Shown piece by piece: positions 6,277 to 7,703 of a stretch of 7,703 nucleotides of DNA. How positions within the stretch are numbered: position 1 is the first letter of the stretch; each line of letters opens with the position of its first letter. A model generated the notes under the pieces. The model was not told the DNA's origin and ran no database searches. It saw only the letters and a program-made list of their open reading frames with translations. The translations under genes and the position numbers were made by a program. Source of the stretch: DSXH01 sp964532065 (GTDB lineage Bacteria > Bacteroidota > Ignavibacteria > Ignavibacteriales > Melioribacteraceae); contig CAZHHG010000107.1 in the NCBI GenBank assembly GCA_964532065.1, forward strand, positions 1-7,703. The letters are read 5' to 3'.

Positions 6277-6627
6277 ATGACTATCAGACCGATAAAAACA
6301 AAAAAAGATTACAATAATGCCCTGAAGAAAATAGAAGAGCTTTTTGACGCAAGACCCGGGACTCCGGAAGGGGATTTGCTTGACGTACTGGTAATCCTGG
6401 TTGAAGCATACGAACAAAAAAATTTTCCAATCGGTCCGCCGAGCCCAATTGAAGCTATAAAATTCAGAATGGAGCAACTAGGATTAAAGCAGGCAGATCT
6501 TGCCGGGGCTATCGGCGGAAAAAACCGGGTCTCTGAAATTTTAAGCGGCAAGCGCGAACTCACAGTAAAAATGATGAAGGCGCTTCATACTAAATTCAAA
6601 GTTCCGGCAGAATCATTGCTGTCGTAA
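6277..6627 (+). CDS. higA: HigA-type antitoxin with C-terminal HTH
   Basis: A 116-residue protein of the HigA class encoded next to HigB toxins (helix-turn-helix regulators of the COG5499 kind). Residues about 8-50 (DYNNALKKIEELFDARPGTPEGDLLDVLV region) are the helical N-terminal part usual in this class. Residues about 58-114 are the XRE helix-turn-helix: IEAIKFRMEQLGLKQADLAGAIGG, then NRVSEILSGKREL (83-95) as the recognition segment. It should bind and neutralise HigB and repress the operon through the GTTCCCA/TGGGAAC palindrome. The ATG directly follows the higB stop. The assignment of the operator to this protein is inferred from position. Confidence 0.9.
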   Translation: MTIRPIKTKKDYNNALKKIEELFDARPGTPEGDLLDVLVILVEAYEQKNFPIGPPSPIEAIKFRMEQLGLKQADLAGAIGGKNRVSEILSGKRELTVKMMKALHTKFKVPAESLLS

Positions 6628-6664
6628 TCTCTATCGTATTTTCATCTACCCGAAGATCACTTCA

Positions 6665-6681
6665 TTCTTCGTTCAGAAGAA
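6665..6681 (+). terminator. Weak hairpin after higA, possible terminator
   Basis: TTCTTC (6665-6670), loop GTTCA, GAAGAA (6676-6681). It lies about 40 bases past the higA stop. The stem is only 6 bp and AT-rich and no T-run follows directly, so terminator function is doubtful. Confidence 0.2.
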
Positions 6682-6699
6682 GTACAATCAAAATCGTTT

Positions 6700-6815
6700 T
6701 GTCCTTCTGATCTTGACTTCCGCAGGCAGTTGTAAATCAGAATCTGCGAATAGAAGCTTATCATACAATTAGATTCCGGCATTCGCCTGCCTGCGGCAGG
6801 CTAGCCGGAATGACA
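6700..6815. repeat. Composite repeat, copy B (forward unit plus reverse unit)
   Basis: Second copy of the composite repeat: forward unit 6700-6745 (first arm TGTCCTTCT, one change from the usual TGTCATTCT) and reverse unit 6771-6815 with the same GCCTGCC/GGCAGGC inner hairpin. Bases 6705-6815 match 5784-5894 at 109 of 111 positions in the same orientation. It lies about 75 bases downstream of higA. Confidence 0.85.
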
Positions 6816-6822
6816 GGCGTAA

Positions 6823-7049
6823 TGTCATTCTGATGACAATCAGAATCTACGAATGAAAGGATTGTTATACGATCAGATTCCGGTTCGAGACCGGAATGAC
6901 AAAGGTCCTGTCATTCCGATGGCAATCGGAATCTGCACATAAAAGAATTCTGTCATGCTGAAATTTATTCAGCATCTGCGGTTAAAAAGAAGTTGTTAAG
7001 TTCAGATTCGGGCTCAAGCCTGCCCGCCGGAGGTGGGGCCGGAATGACA
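6823..7049. repeat. Cluster of five palindromic repeat units
   Basis: Five units: 6823-6848 forward (stem TTCTGAT/ATCAGAA), 6875-6901 reverse (ATTCCGGT/ACCGGAAT), 6909-6934 forward (ATTCCGAT/ATCGGAAT), 6951-6977 forward (ATGCTGAA/TTCAGCAT) and 7004-7049 reverse (long form with a GC-rich interior). All keep TGTC at one end and CT at the other, while the stem bases differ in compensating pairs. The last unit ends 7 bases from the stop codon of the serine hydrolase and may act as its terminator. No gene is visible in this stretch. Confidence 0.8.
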
Positions 7050-7056
7050 AGAGTAA

Positions 7057-7703
7057 TTACTGTGCGGCAGGCAATATGTAATTTGCGATTATATTTAGAA
7101 CGCCTCGCTCCTGAACGTCGGCCGTATCCCAGTCGCTATCCGGATAGGACTGTACTGCAACAATCATATTAAGGGACGGAACACATAAAACAAACTGTCC
7201 GCCGTGTCCGATCCCCGTAAAGACTTTTAAGCCATTCACTTCACCGAGCCACCATAAATAACCGTAGCCAACCTTATTTAAATTTCCCCAGGGAATTGTT
7301 GAAGCGCCCGAATACGTTACAAGAGAATTTGTTACCCAGCTTTCCGGTACAATCTGTTTTCCATCAAGCTTTCCATTATTCAAATAGATTAAACCAAGCA
7401 CTGCCATATCGCGAGTTGTAAGATAGATATCATTTCCACCGAAATAATTTCCCTGCGGATCCTTAAGCCAGTTGCGTACATCAATTCCGCACGGACCGAA
7501 GAAATTCTCTTTTGCAAAATCGAATGTGCTTTTGCCGCATGCTCTTGTAAGGAGTGCGGATAACAGATGTGTTCCCGCCGTTGAATACTGCATCCGCGAG
7601 CCGGGATCAAAACTTAATTGAGAACTCAAAATTGTTTTTACCCAGTCGCCGCTGTTTGTAAATGTAAAATAAAATTCCTGATCGCCTTTGAATCCCGCTC
7701 TCA
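7057..7703 (-). CDS. Serine hydrolase, beta-lactamase (class C/S12) family, C-terminal part
   Basis: The frame is open from the right window edge to the TAA at 7057-7059, giving 214 visible residues; the N-terminus, with the nucleophile S-x-x-K motif, lies outside. Visible family features are WVKTILSSQLSFDPGSRMQYS (20-40), in which Y39 of YSTAG occupies the Y-x-N position, THLLSALLTRACG just after it, the DIYLTTRDMAVLGLIYLNNG segment, and GHGGQF (HGG at 166-168), which replaces the KTG box as H-x-G in many S12-type esterases and penicillin-binding-like proteins. The apparent TTG start at 7629 is internal, because conserved sequence continues upstream of it. Exact activity (esterase, peptidase or lactamase) cannot be told. 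Confidence 0.85.
   Translation of the reverse strand, partial: RAGFKGDQEFYFTFTNSGDWVKTILSSQLSFDPGSRMQYSTAGTHLLSALLTRACGKSTFDFAKENFFGPCGIDVRNWLKDPQGNYFGGNDIYLTTRDMAVLGLIYLNNGKLDGKQIVPESWVTNSLVTYSGASTIPWGNLNKVGYGYLWWLGEVNGLKVFTGIGHGGQFVLCVPSLNMIVAVQSYPDSDWDTADVQERGVLNIIANYILPAAQ

Overview
The window looks like chromosomal DNA of a Gram-negative bacterium of the Bacteroidota/Ignavibacteriota type. This is an inference from family resemblance of the exported hydrolases, weak Shine-Dalgarno use, and dense dispersed palindromes that begin TGTCATTC and end GAATCT. No rRNA, tRNA or marker gene fixes the taxonomy.

Three ordinary-looking genes lie on the minus strand. They are an exported M16 zinc peptidase (46-1413), a lipoprotein with an HExxH metallopeptidase motif (4947-5693), and the C-terminal part of a beta-lactamase-family serine hydrolase that runs off the right edge (7057-7703). 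A possible second minus-strand gene is coupled to the M16 stop codon at the left edge.

Two plus-strand accessory modules sit between them. The first (about 1838-4896, clearly AT-richer than its neighbours) is a three-gene defence operon: a 72-residue XRE regulator resembling restriction-modification controller (C) proteins, an McrB-like AAA+ NTPase and an McrC-like PD-(D/E)XK nuclease. Directly before the regulator lies a tandem operator closely matching the C-box pattern of type II controller proteins (GACT-N3-AGTC, 4-bp spacer, GACT-N3-AGTC). The promoter geometry suggests a leaderless transcript. A C-box-controlled type IV (McrBC) system with no methyltransferase in view is the main point of interest. 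The McrB N-terminal region, probably the target-recognition part, is not a domain I can name with confidence.

The second module is a higB-higA toxin-antitoxin pair (5983-6627), with an operator palindrome placed between -35 and -10. It is bracketed by two directly oriented copies of a 111-bp repeat that differ at only two bases.

The gene-free stretches (1414-1884, 5694-5982, 6628-7056) are filled largely by at least 13 units of one palindromic repeat family in both orientations. The stem bases change in compensatory pairs between copies, which argues that the hairpin itself is maintained. Apart from these, about 140 bases (1701-1837) left of the C-box hold nothing I recognise.
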